64,000 bases of DNA, from positions 25,686,754 to 25,750,753 of the forward strand of contig OZ020520.1 in the NCBI GenBank assembly GCA_963971425.1. Direction: 5' to 3'. Of the stretch, positions 10,991-22,500 are shown in pieces. Origin of the DNA: Bryoerythrophyllum caledonicum. Lineage: Eukaryota; Streptophyta; Bryopsida; Pottiales; Pottiaceae. Below the pieces are notes generated by a model. The model was not told the origin of the DNA. It ran no database searches and saw only the letters and a program-made list of their open reading frames with translations. The translations under genes and the position numbers were made by a program. Each line of letters starts with the position of its first letter. Within the stretch, counting starts at the first letter, position 1.

Positions 10991-11656
10991 AGAGGGCACG
11001 GCAAAGGCAAGACTGCGACAACGGGGAGAATTGATCGCGGAGGATAAAGGAGCCGTTGAGTGCACGGGAGGGGGAGATCACAGTTGGCTCTACGCGGATT
11101 TGCCACGCCCAAGTGGGTGGAGTCGGATGCTACATGGAGCGATTCGTGGACCACGGCAGTCTATCGATCGCCCTTGACAGCACGGGTGCGCCACCCCACG
11201 CGGCCCACATGTAGGACCCCATGGGTCGCCTTCGGGTTCCCAACTAGCCGCTCCCTAATCCGGGACTTCATCTGATTCCACCCCCCGTCCTCCCACATTA
11301 CCCAGCCTAGCACGCTTTTTTGGGGACACCTTCGTTTATGTCAGGGGATAAAGGTACTTAGTTTCAGACTATCCAGCCTACTGATTTAGAAATCCAACTT
11401 GTGGATATACCACGTACTCTATGCTCAAGGACTGGTCACTCTACGAGGTTTGCTTTAAAAATTTGTAGGAAATCACAGACATGCTAGAAAAATTTGTTCT
11501 CTTCAGGGTTGCTCTTGCACCAGCTTTGTGGAGTACTGAAAATTTATAAAAAATCTTTTTTACAGTCCCAACTAGCCACATCTGAAATTCAGTCGGGAAT
11601 GTGGTCTGCTACCTTAGTGGGAAGAGGAATGTACGGTTATTGTTGACTTTGAAGTC

Positions 11657-11995
11657 ACGTAAACCTCCCATAGTCAGCAAGTTAGGCAATGTGTGTGCAT
11701 ATATGGAGAGAGCGAATAATGAATAGTTTTAATTTTTAGTGGTAGCGGATAGAATTATAATTTCAACCAGAGTGATTTCATATTTTTCCAATGAAATATG
11801 AATTAGTTATGAATTTTCAAAGTGTGTTGCCATGTCAAACCGGTGGCCACCAATAGCGCCAACCAAAATTAAGGGATCATGACTCTTAGTGAACCTTTGT
11901 TTGGATGGGTGGTAATGGGATGGAAGTGGGTTGGATATCCTCCAATTTTATGGGTGTCGGTTATAGGTTTTGGTTGGTTATGAGGGGGTTTACCT
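11657..11995. mobile_element. MITE family 1, copy 2 (diverged)
   Basis: It aligns with copies 1 and 3 through GCATATATGGAGAGAG, TGAATTAGTTATGAATTTTC and GGTGGTAATGGGATGGAAG. It begins with a degraded terminal repeat (ACGTAAACCTCCCATAG) and ends GAGGGGGTTTACCT followed by TA. It lies only 42 bp beyond the right end of the pogo-like transposon. Confidence 0.75.
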
Positions 11996-11999
11996 TAAG

Positions 12000-12180
12000 T
12001 TTTTCAAATTCACTACATTGAGATCCATGTCACAAACATTTTCTTGTTTGATAAAAACATGATCACCTCAAGTTTCATCATCCTCTAATGCTTATACATT
12101 TAATGAACTCTTCAAAAATAATTGCAACTATTCATCTAGTATCATGCACTCAAAGTCGCTCAAAAAGTCACTTCTTAGCT
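12000..12180 (-). repeat. Dispersed repeat, inverted copy of 29020-29160
   Basis: Read on the minus strand this segment matches 29020-29160, including GATGATGAAACTTG, AGAAAATGTTT and ACATGGATCTCAATGTAGT. No protein is recognisable in either copy. Confidence 0.65.
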
Positions 12181-13029
12181 CCTTGGACGTTCAAGGGTTA
12201 AAGTTGGCCTACTACCATGGTAACAAGGTTGGTTCCCCATAAAATAACTCCCACTTTTTAAAAAGGATTTTTATAGAAACTCTATGGACCAACAAATGAA
12301 AACAAGGTTTATTATCTTTGGTAGTTTATTGCTATTTAAGTCATTTGAAAACAAGGTTCATTATTTTTAGTATTTGAGTCATAAAGAAAAATACGCTTGA
12401 CACGACGGAGTATCAAAAGTTTCTAGTACCCGGGGATAATTCCTGGTACCCCGCGTATCATTGGCTCTGTCCTTTAGGAGTTGAATTGGTGCCCACGATC
12501 TTGTTTCTAAGACTAAGCTTGTTGACTGCGTGTTGTGTGAAGTCTCTCCTCCTCCGCTTCACCTCTCCTCCTCCGTCCACTTGTTTCGCTGCTCTAGAGT
12601 CAGAATAATTGCGTCAACACGCTAATTAAGGTGTGAGACCTAAAAGCTTTCGAACTTTCGATAAGATAGCAATTGAAATTAGGTGTTGGTTGTTGTGCAT
12701 GTGTTTCTTAGATTTGATATTTGGTTATATAAGATGTGTCAAACGGAATGACCTAAGGATTCTTCAGAGCCTGTGTTTTTAGTTTCTTGATTTTGAGAAC
12801 CGGTTGGAGTCAATTGTTGTTGAACAGTAGGAAATGTGTTGTGGCTTGACGAATTTTGATGTTGGATTGTGAAAATTGCTGGAGTTTAAAGAGTAAACTA
12901 AAGATGACATTTAGTGTAGTGGACACTAAATACAAACCCATACACTAATTGTAAAGTTTGCAATTATTGTAGTGACAAAACTATACACTGAATGTCAACT
13001 ACTACACTAAATGTCAATTCCGGTAAATA
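12181..13029. other. Non-coding spacer
   Basis: I see no gene, no terminal repeats and no RNA gene. The stretch is moderately AT-rich and passes gradually into the tandem-repeat field to its right. Confidence 0.5.
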
Positions 13030-13780
13030 GTGGAACGTAAGTTTTTTTTACTTGTGGACATTTGGTATTCACCAAATAAGAAATAGTGTATATACCAAAT
13101 AATTAATAGTATATTTATCAAATGGTATATAGTGTATTCATCAAATCGTGTAAAGTATATTTATCAAATAAAAAACAATGTATTTTCAAAATAGTATACA
13201 ATGCATGCACCAAATAGTTCATGGTGTATTTATAAAATAGTAAGTTGCATATTTATGAAATAGAAAATAGTGTATTAAAAAAATAGTAAATATTATATGT
13301 ACTAAATAATAAATAGGTTATTCACTAAATAATAAATAGTTTAGTAAATAATCATATTCTTGATTTGGTATTTTTCATATATCAAATAGTAAATACCAAG
13401 TGAAGTGTATGTGCCAATTAGTGAAGTAGTAAGTAGCGTATGTGCCAATTAGTGAAGTGTGTGTATTAAATAGTGAATATTGTATCTACTAGATAGTACA
13501 TAATGTACTTATCAATTAGTAAATAATATATATAAAATAATAAATAGTGTATGTATAAAATAATAAATAGTGTATGTACAGAATAATAAATAGTGTATCA
13601 ATCAAATAGTAAACAATGCACTTATAAAATAGTGAATTGTGTATGAATTTGCTCGTAAAATAGTGAATTGTGTATGAATTTGCTCGTAAAATAGTGAATT
13701 GTGTATGAATTTGCTCGTAAAATATTTTATTCATAGTGAATAGTCTACTAATTAATTAGTAAATAGCGGAAGTATCAATT
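13030..13780. repeat. AT-rich degenerate tandem-repeat field with a perfect 31-bp triplicate
   Basis: Variants of CAAATAGTAAATAGTGTATTTAT recur many times with irregular spacing of about 15-25 bp. Within it, a 31-bp unit starting AAAATAGTGAATTGTGTATG is repeated three times without change at 13626-13718, indicating a very recent expansion. Confidence 0.85.
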
Positions 13781-13839
13781 AGTAAATTGAACTAATTGTA
13801 CACTCATAATGCGTATAGTATAACTAGTATAATCGTATA

Positions 13840-14146
13840 CTCCGCTTGTGCGAGCGGGCCTAGGGCAAACTGACCCCTCGTTGGTACTTACCTGAGGGGG
13901 CCATGAGGTGGTGGGGCCAAACCTGGCCCCTATTTTGTTTTTGGATGGGGTCCCATTTATAGCAAGGAAAGAGTTAACTAGGTAAACAATGGCCGTAGGC
14001 TCCAAATTTGTCCAAAAAATCCAAAAAAAGCCTCCGGACCCCCCAAAATAAGAGGGCCAGAAAAATGACCCCGCGCAATTAAGACGGGGCCCACCTCGGG
14101 TACGTACCAACGAGGGGGTCAATTCGCCCCGGGCGTGCGAGCGGAG
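13840..14146. mobile_element. MITE with imperfect ~46-bp terminal inverted repeats
   Basis: The left end CTCCGCTTGTGCGAGCGGGC ... GACCCCTCGTTGGTAC is the inverse of the right end GTACCAACGAGGGGGTC ... GCGTGCGAGCGGAG. The 307-bp element is GC-rich against an AT-rich background and has no reading frame. Its interior resembles 27270-27580 in wording (GTGGGGCC, GGCCG-AGGCTCC, CCTCC-GACCCCCCAAAATAA), so the two may be distant relatives. Target duplication is not certain. Confidence 0.75.
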
Positions 14147-14890
14147 AATAGAGTTTTTGTGAAAGTGCTTCCTGAAGGGGCAAGTCAGGAGGAATATGGT
14201 GCCGGAGAGTATGAGATGTGTAAACGACAAAAAAAAGAGCATGAGGAAATTTCATGTCGCCTTTTTTTGCACCAATGAAATGCTTTGCAATTAATGTTCT
14301 TGGGCCCTACTCCATGCAAGCTAAAGTTCCCCCATAGTACTTTGAGTTCTCAAAGGGTTGACCAATAGTTCCCCCAAACCTTTCCCAAGCCAAGACACCA
14401 TGTGCATGTGGTCCCGGTTACTAACATAAGACCTTAAGATTTGGGGTACCTATCCAATATATTTTGGTGACTTTCAGGAAAACTCTAAGAGGACCTCCAT
14501 CGGGGCACATGGCCCCAAGAGAAATGCAATAATACTGTTTTATTTGCCGTGAAAGGTTGCACCGCGGGGCGTGGACCGGCATTCCGGCCAACCGAGCTGG
14601 CGGCGCCGGTTCTTCTGAACACCATATTTTGAGAAAGTAAAGGGTCCCACCATAATTCCCCGCTTGAGGTGTCCAATCACACCATGCCACGTGGCATTTT
14701 AAAAATTAATTATATATATATATTAAAATTTTAAATTTTATTTATTTTTTATTTATTTATTTTTTTGGCGGAGTGGCCAATTCGGAGACGGGTGCGAGGG
14801 GAAGATGGTAACTCCCCTCCCGTCCCCTCAAACTTTGGCACCTCTCCCCCTGGTGTGGGAAATTCCCCGTCAGGGGTGGAGATGCTCTAA
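14147..14890. other. Repeat-derived spacer ending in a GGAGATGCTCTAA terminus
   Basis: No gene is seen. The last bases (GGGGTGGAGATGCTCTAA, about 14873-14890) match the TTAGAGCATCTCCACC-type terminus common on plant DNA transposons, so this is probably one end of an old element whose other end I could not place. A poly-A/T stretch at 14700-14765 separates two GC-richer halves. Confidence 0.45.
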
Positions 14891-15287
14891 GGTTGGATGA
14901 CCTATAACCACCAGGAACCCCAGAACCAACAAGCTAAAGTGGACCAAAACCACCATAGACCCACCCCATTTCCGAAATTTTAGGAAGTCATTTATGATTG
15001 GGTGTCAGTTCATGATTGGTTCAAAGCTGCCGATTTTTAGTCAATGCAGAAGTGGTTATTAGTACAACTTAGTGTGGAAATAGAGAGTTGTGTATGTCGA
15101 GGAATGGGTCACGACTTACTATCCACTTTGAAAATTTGTAGCAATTTCAATATGAAGAAATAAATGGTCACAACAATTGCAATATTCATGAAATCCTATT
15201 TTGAATTCCCAAAAAATGTCTTACCACGTATACAAACGCTGTAAATAGGTCAGCAAGCTTATGTTGGTGGTTATAGGTCATCCAACC
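14891..15287. mobile_element. MITE with perfect 23-bp terminal inverted repeats
   Basis: GGTTGGATGACCTATAACCA (plus CCA) at 14891-14913 and its exact reverse complement at 15265-15287 bound a 397-bp non-coding element. The perfect ends indicate recent activity. TA occurs close to both ends but a clean duplication is not demonstrable. Confidence 0.8.
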
Positions 15288-16310
15288 ATATTACGTATGG
15301 AATTTGCAGGCAAACAACAAAGACAAGTGAGAATCCATCATGTGCGGTACCACAATATGACCTTTCTATACAAACCACACTGAATGCGAAGACCCTAAAC
15401 CCTAACTCTTGCGAAGATGAGAAGCTCTGAGTTTGCCGTGCAGTGTCTGCATCGGTGTGTTGACAGCACCTTGATCAAGTTGCTTGTTCCAGTAGTTTGA
15501 GAGATGCAGAATTACTCAAGAATGTGTGCAACATATCTACTGTGATGTGGTGACGCTTTTTGTGTGCAACATGAGACCGCCGCTGGTCCCACCGCTAAAG
15601 TATCTACTGTGATATGGTTCGCTTTCTGGAATTAGAATGAGTGCAGTCATCATTTTCATTGGTAAATTGTGCAGCAAGCGAATGAAAGAATTCGATTCGG
15701 CACCAAAAACAGATAAAATCGACCTGCTTAGAGAACTACTTTCACGACCCGGAAATACTGATGCCCATGATAAACCCCAAACCTGACATCACTCTTTTCC
15801 TGTAACCGCAACAGAGCCGAGGAAGTGCAGAGCGTCAACAGAAGAATGCGGAACAGAGCCTCGACAAGAGGCGAAGAAAATGAGCGAGACGCCTCGAAAA
15901 CAGTCCACGAACTGACCAAGTATGCACAGAACAACCTTCACACAAACCAGAAGAGAAAAGAGAAGCCGTGACTTGCTACTACACACTTTCATCCACGTGA
16001 TGATCGGACCATGCAACGCGTGAGAGAGAAAAATCCATGTGAGTACGCCATCGATGCTGATGAGCCAAGCGATGTCGTTGAGGAGGTGATGGCTGCGATC
16101 ATGGCAGCAGCTGTGAAGCGGAGGTGGAGCCTTTTGTGGGGTCCGGCGCTTTTTCTTCTCTTTTTTTGGTGAGCACAGGCTGATTTTCTGAGAAGAGGAG
16201 CCTCTGATCTCTTTTGTGGCGTTTGCGGAGGTGGGTTTGTGGTCTTCGAGGAGGGGAGTGTGATCGTTGAGGCGGAGAGGGTTTTTTTTTGTGATCCGTT
16301 GCGAGGTGCG
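15288..16310 (+). promoter_or_regulatory. Upstream region of the PTOX gene
   Basis: The segment contains a double plant telo-box (CCCTAAACCCTAAC) at about 15393-15406 and becomes GC-rich after about 15970. There is no other gene that I can support. The transcription start is probably in the last few hundred bases but no TATA box stands out. Confidence 0.4.
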
Positions 16311-18989
16311 ATGGCCGCGATGACGACGGCGAGTTTCGTGCTGCCTTTGGGCGGCAGAGAGAGCCGGGTGTGCTTGCGGGGTTTGCAGTTTCTGCAGCCG
16401 GGTCGACGACGACGGGGCTGTGCTGTTTTAGCGAGGATTAGTGAGACGGAGCCGGAAGAGCGAGTGCGCGAGGACGAGAGGACGGGCGCGGGCGGGTACA
16501 AGCTGAAGGAGAGTCCGGCGGCGTCGCAGCCTGTGCATCTGGAGATGGAGACGGTGGACGACGTGCAGCGGCCCAAGCGCATCGCCTTCAACTACGGCTT
16601 CCAGGCCAAGTTCCTGCGCACGGGACCCTCCGTACCCGGCAACATCGTCAAGCTCGCCTTCGAGAATTTCGGCCGCGAGTGGAGAGTACGTCCCCATTCT
16701 CCCTCCGCAGACCTCCGAGCCCTAGATGCCTGCAACTCTCACGTGTTTTTCCTTCACGTTTTCATCTCTCTGGTTCTGCTGAATTCTAGTTTGCTGTATG
16801 TTTTTTTGCAAACCCTAGATGCCTGGGAAAGTTGACATGGTTTTGCAAACCTCAGTCGCCTGGAATTCTGACGCGTTTGGGTGTTTTTTGCAGTCGTTGC
16901 GGCGTACTGTTCTTTTCAAGGAGCTGAAGAGGATCGATCGTGAGCTCCCTCACCTCCACCTTGAAAATGTGGAATTGTTTAGCCTGAGTTGTTTTTATTC
17001 TGACATTCTTGTTCCATCTTCTCGTCGCAGCTTCGGCTCTGAGCGGGCCCTTGGAAGTCGTCACAGCCTACACTGGACGCGGTCTGTTTCTGTTTCTGAG
17101 GGGCTTGGACAAGTTTCTCACGCTGTACGATGGCCTGACGGAGTTGAAGCCTCTGGAGCCGGTGCGCGCTCTACTTCACTTGTGGATGTGGATGTCGCTA
17201 CGATAAGAGGATTGTTCGGGTTTTCTGGAAACTGTCATCCTTCTCCAGTTTTCTTGACGTCTTGAGTTTATGACGGGTTTTGTGATGATGGTGGGCAGAA
17301 AGGTGAGAATCTGGAGCAAGATGAGTTGAGAGCAGCGCTGAAGAAGTTGAAGCTGAGCAACAAGGCGGTGTGGGACAGAGAGAATGCGCGGCCTCCGGTG
17401 GAAGCGCCATGGTGGATTCTGGGGCCTTATTATCTCCTCTGTTTGGTTTGTACTCTCACCTTTGTCGCATGGTTTTCTTTTCTTCCAGATTTTGTTCCGT
17501 GTCATAAACTGGCTTGTTGATCTCATCTGGTATCCTTTTGGCAGATGCTGGATGTGATCTTCGACAACAGGCCCATTCAACGATTCTGGTTTCTTGAGAC
17601 GGTTGCACGGATGCCCTACTTCTCGTATCCTCTGCAATGTTCTTGAGGTTTTGACGCTGTGTCATAGTGAAATTAGATATTGAATTGGGTGGCACGAATG
17701 TTTTCAAGTTTCGTTCCTTGACAGATTCTGCAGTTACATTTCAATGCTGCACCTGTATGAGACGCTTGGATGGTACGTTTTTCTAAACTTGGATCTCAGG
17801 TGTAGGATGTACACTGTATTCGCTAATGAAAAAAGCTAAACGGTCAAGTTTCCGAATTCGAGCTGTAAATTCTGTAAATTTTCGACATCTCAGGTGGCGC
17901 ATCGGAGCAGAAGTGCGAAAGGTTCATTTTGCAGAGGTAACAGACATGCCTACTACTGTGCTCCACTTGATGTTTTTTTATTCGATGCGATCGTTTTTCA
18001 CGAGCTGAAATCTAATAGAATGTTTTCCTTTGTAAACGAGTAGGAATGGAATGAAATGCACCATCTTAAGATAATGGAGTCCCTGGGAGGAGACCTGGAG
18101 TGGGGAGATCGGTTCTTCGGCCAGCACGCTGCTTTCTTCTACTATTGGGTACTGAATCTGATGTTCCTGATCTCACCAAAAACGGCATACAATTTCTCCG
18201 AGCTCATTGAAATGCATGCTGGTGAGTACTCAATCCGCATTTCAGTGCATACAACATTTCCCCTTACAAGTGTTTCAGCTTCTTTACAAACCAAATGTTA
18301 TTTGTTCACAGTGGACACCTATGGGGAGTTTGCGGATGCAAATGAGGAGTTGCTCAAAACATTACCACCTTCCCCTGCAGCCGTGTCTTACTATGAGGGT
18401 GAAGACCTTTACATGTAAGCATCAATGTTATTCTAAACTATCTGACAGTTGGGTACAGGCTCAGTCCTCTTCTTTTCACACGTTATCTTCGGATTGAAGT
18501 ACCTTGAGTTATTCTTCACAGGTCACACAGTACTCGTAACTTATTTATGAAATGTTCAGGTACGATGAATTCCAAACAAGCCAAGCACCTGAATCTCGAC
18601 GCCCCAAGGTCAACAATCTGTACGACGTCTTCATAGCTATTTCTGTAAGTGCAGATCCACATTCTCTTTCTCAACCAGTCATCAACATTTGCTTCTCCTG
18701 CAAACCCACTTCACGGTGGGAAAAATTTAAAGTACATGCTTTTACAGGGTTTCTGTGGTCCTTGATATCGTGCTTTTAAATTCTGTTCTTTCAAACTGGA
18801 GTATCACCACCGCTTGAAGCCATCTGCATTATGTGAATTTTTTTTATTAACGTCTATTACATTATGGGTATGCAGGGGGACGAACTGGAACATGTGAAAA
18901 CTATGGCAGCTTGTCAGGCCTTGAATATGCCTGTGGTGAGCCCTCACGAAAGAGCAATGAGGGAGAAAGAGAAGGCCGCCAGTGAATGA
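16311..18989 (+). CDS. PTOX: Plastid terminal oxidase (PTOX-type plastoquinol oxidase)
   Basis: Eleven exons join in phase: 16311-16685, 16894-16939, 17031-17161, 17299-17445, 17545-17624, 17734-17772, 17894-17936, 18044-18221, 18312-18414, 18560-18644, 18876-18989; 446 residues. Introns are 90-231 bp with GT-AG ends. PTOX is a membrane-bound diiron quinol:oxygen oxidase of plastids, acting in carotenoid desaturation and chlororespiration. All six diiron ligands of the family are present: E269 in LYETLGWW, E291 and H294 in EWNEMHH, E343 in ELIEMHA, E412 and H415 in GDELEH. The exon encoding DTYGEF...YYEGEDLY, which distinguishes PTOX from mitochondrial AOX, is intact. The N-terminus is Ser/Thr/Arg-rich like a transit peptide. 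Residues ~85-230 form a longer pre-oxidase segment than in classical IMMUTANS. Start chosen as first in-frame ATG; a second ATG lies three codons later. Confidence 0.9.
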
Positions 18990-19552
18990 GGTTTCCATCC
19001 ATTCATTACAATGTTTCACATCATGTTATGATATTAAAACGAATGTATCTGTGCATAGATATACATAGAAATCATGGCAGAAGTGACTAGATTGTGGAGT
19101 GTATTTTACATTTTCTCAGATTGACAGGAGTAGTAAGATGAGTGTGCATTTCCTTGTATCATAGGATTGGATGATTCAGCATGATTCAAGTTGAATCAAA
19201 TGAAGTTGTATTCTCACAACCGGCTCCTCTTCGGATCCTGGTCCACAAATTACACGACTGGTATTCCATTATTGATGGAAAATGTGTCATATTTTGATGG
19301 ATTTATACACATAGTGAACCAACTAGCGTATCCATGTCGTAGACCAAACTCATTTGTCATGTACACAGGACACCATTTTATTTGAACGTATTTAATTTGT
19401 TTGATACGTACTCAAAGACTCTTATATTTTTCCAAAATGTGCTATTCCAAGTTGAGAATCTATGTTGGTATAAAAAGGGTGAAGAGGCAAGTGATATACG
19501 TTGACAATGTAACTTCCTTTAATGAGTGGATGGCAAATTACAATGAGTCCAA
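18990..19552. other. Convergent 3' spacer between PTOX and bHLH genes
   Basis: The two genes face each other and this interval must contain both polyadenylation sites. It is AT-rich; nothing else is recognisable. Confidence 0.6.
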
Positions 19553-22500
19553 TCAGATGGACTTCGTAGAATGCAAACGGAGCTCGCTGTTGAAGTGAAC
19601 CACTTCGCCTGGTGGCCTGTCCTTGTTCAACATTGCAACAAGTTCCTCATTCTGTTCCTCTAATCTGCGGCACTTGCTCGCGAGATCCTTACATCGTTGG
19701 ACCATATTATCCTCGTTGGCTTTCATATCCGTGATAATGTTTTGTAAATCTTTTAGGTACACTATTGCATCTACCAAAGTGGATGCCTTATCCGCCTGCA
19801 TACAACAATCAACAGCAGAATATGCTTGATAGTACTATCTTACATACAAATATCATATGATGCCACTTAGCACTAATGACATGACATATCACGTGTCCAC
19901 TGTCCAATACCATATCTTCATTTTAATGGCTCTATAAACTTTGGTAATGAACAAGTGCAACACCATTTACTGGCATTTTATAAACTTTGGCAATGAACAG
20001 AGTGTTATTGTGAGGTGATTAGGACCATGGCTTGATAACAGAGAAAACCGATGCCTAGTTACATGTGTGAAAACATTACATGGTTCGTTGAAAGTGATAG
20101 TATTAGGTTAAAAATATGATTGAAATATGAGTACTTCTATGTTCAGTGTTGTAGGATCAAATAACTGGAAGGAATGGTATGTAGAGCTGATTGAATATGG
20201 AAAGAAAGGATAATGACTAACACATTGACCTCATTCTCCTTGTTATTAATTGCCATTGAGTTTGATTTACCTTGGAGATGATGGGGACCAATCTTCTCAA
20301 GGTTGCAAAATTCTCCTTCTGCTTCACCCTCCGGCGCCTTTCAGCCATCATATGGTTGAGAGTTGCTTCATCATGCTTTGTCACCGCCCCTGACCCTCTA
20401 CTGCTTGTTGCTCTTGGACGCCTCCTCAATGTGGCTGCACTACTGTCGTCCATCTACACTCAAACCAAAAATTCAAAAAAACTAAATTAAATAAATACTT
20501 GAGACAAAATGATGCAAACGCCTAGATTGTCATAATGATTAGAGCTGCACTAAACTGTAAGCCATTAAAAATAGTCACACGTCTTTCTAATTTTAGTGGC
20601 CAAAATACTTGGGATGGACTACTTTTCAACAGTCAAATAATAGTCAAATTATAAAATGGGAGCCATATTCTGGTTCAAGATATGAAATGAAATCAGCGTC
20701 TGCGTCTTCAAGCAATGTTTTCTCTCTGTTTCTGTAAAGACAGTTGTAGCTCTAAGGTGGTGTTGCACTAGTACAAATGGGGCTGTTTGTTGCACTTTGA
20801 AGTAAAGTGTGGGAAAGAGTGTCGAAAACAACCCCATTTGTGCTAGTGTTGGCTCAAAAAGTGGAAATCCATGTACCTGAGGTTGCGCCGAGTTGACTGC
20901 GGCGCTCTCATGTATGTCGGGGAAAAAATCATGGTCGGAGGAATTAATCATGTCGGACTTAGCCACCTCTTGTTGAAACGTTTCCACCTCTTTGAGGACG
21001 TCGGTGGCAGCCAACGTGTGCCGTCGCGGCAACTGACCCGCTCTCGGGAGCTGACCGCCAGCAGTCGAGTAGTGCTGTACCTTTCTAAAAACAGTACTCA
21101 TGTCGAGTTGGTTTGATAGACTAGTACCGTTGTATTGCTTCCACAGGTCATGAGGAGCAGTTACACTAGTCTCCATATCGACGTACGGGTCGGCTTCGGA
21201 GACTAGGTTGAGTCCGGGGTGTCGCCACTGATCGTGGGCCTCGAATAAGCTAAGATCTCGTTGGACTCCGTACTCGTCACCGCACGGAGTGGGTCGCCGT
21301 AAGCTGAAACTCGTGCTAGACTGGTTGATTCTTGCTCCGGCGTCGCGCTCGTGCTTGATGCTGGTGTCAGGTTGGAGGTGGTGGACTTTGCCGGGCAGTA
21401 CTGGCAGTCTGGCTGTGGACGATGTTCTGAAACTCTCAAAACAAGCACATCATCAATATTCTCACTCAGAATTGTGGCCTCATGACTGTTCTACGATGTT
21501 CACGTCAAGGTTGGTTGCTAGGTCAAGTTGAACGGCACCATGCACATGCGAGGGTGATACACACGTTTTAGTTTCTAGAAATGGCACGACAAGGTTCCTT
21601 CTCATGTTGCAAATTCCAAGGGTGCTCAAGGAGCCTTCAGTATGTTCTATATCTACTGTATATACTTAAAGGACTCCTCAGACCTCGTATGTATCTTCCC
21701 TAAAATTTGACATGCACATCAATAGCAACCCGGTACGTGGTGTATCTCACATCATCCAATTACCCTAAGATATTCAGCTTGCATCTCAATGAATAGCCCA
21801 GAGATACTTGAAGACTTGACAGCCGGTTCCACTCTAGAACTAGTGTCATGTGAGACAACGAAAGACATCTTTATCCTGGAACAAGGGTCATGTGAGATCA
21901 CAACGACATCTTCATTGGGTGGTGTGGTGACATTACCTGTCTGGAGGCGTGGAGCGTGCCGAAATGGAGACTGAGACGGGATCCGGCGAGAGAGCCTGCA
22001 TGATGTGCTGGTGCACGAGCTCCGGCGACACGGAGTTACTGGGCCGAGTGGCGCTGGACAAGTTCGAGTACTGGTCTCCGTGGCTGCTGACGCTCGTGCT
22101 GGACGAGGCCGTCGCGGTTGCGGCCGCATGAGAGCTCGTACTGGTCCGGGACCTGACGAACTGTCCGACACCGATCTGAGACAAGTTTATGAGCCCGTGG
22201 TTGGTCATGGACGCCTTCGTTACAATGTCGTTCTTGTGGTCGGTCTGATTGTTCTCGCCAATCCCCATGACCCTCCATGCAGCTGCGATTTCCGGCAGAG
22301 CACTGCGACTGTCCGGCTCCGATTGCATGAAGTTCACCATGTCTGACCTTCACACTCAATTGTCCGTTCTTGTCATTTGAAAGAGTTATATGAAAAGCAT
22401 GGTTGGGCTCTATGGGCTATTTCGTTAGTTTACCTAGAATAAACGGGAGATCCATCTGGTGTCACCCTGCTAAACCCCTAGTGGGACTCATGACTTTTTG

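Larger units (their letters stand above)
7233..11614 (+). mobile_element. pogo-like (Tc1/mariner superfamily) DNA transposon, 4.4 kb
   Basis: The element begins AGGTAGCACCACATTCCCG and ends with CGGGAATGTGGTCTGCTACCT, an inverted repeat of about 20 bp with a 2-base indel. TA lies immediately outside both ends (7231-7232 and 11615-11616), which is the target duplication expected for this superfamily. It encodes one transposase frame from 7666, now nonsense-mutated. The 3' 1.1 kb is non-coding and contains a nested inverted-repeat insertion and a 52-bp tandem array. Confidence 0.85.

Noticed and set aside
10642..11154. 170-codon minus-strand frame with Pro/Leu/Cys-rich repeats
   Set aside because: It coincides with the 52-bp tandem array in the non-coding end of the pogo-like transposon and has no recognisable domain.
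21949..22346. Plus-strand open frames of 60-113 codons
   Set aside because: They are antisense to exon 6 of the bHLH gene, whose minus-strand frame has conserved splice junctions and phases.
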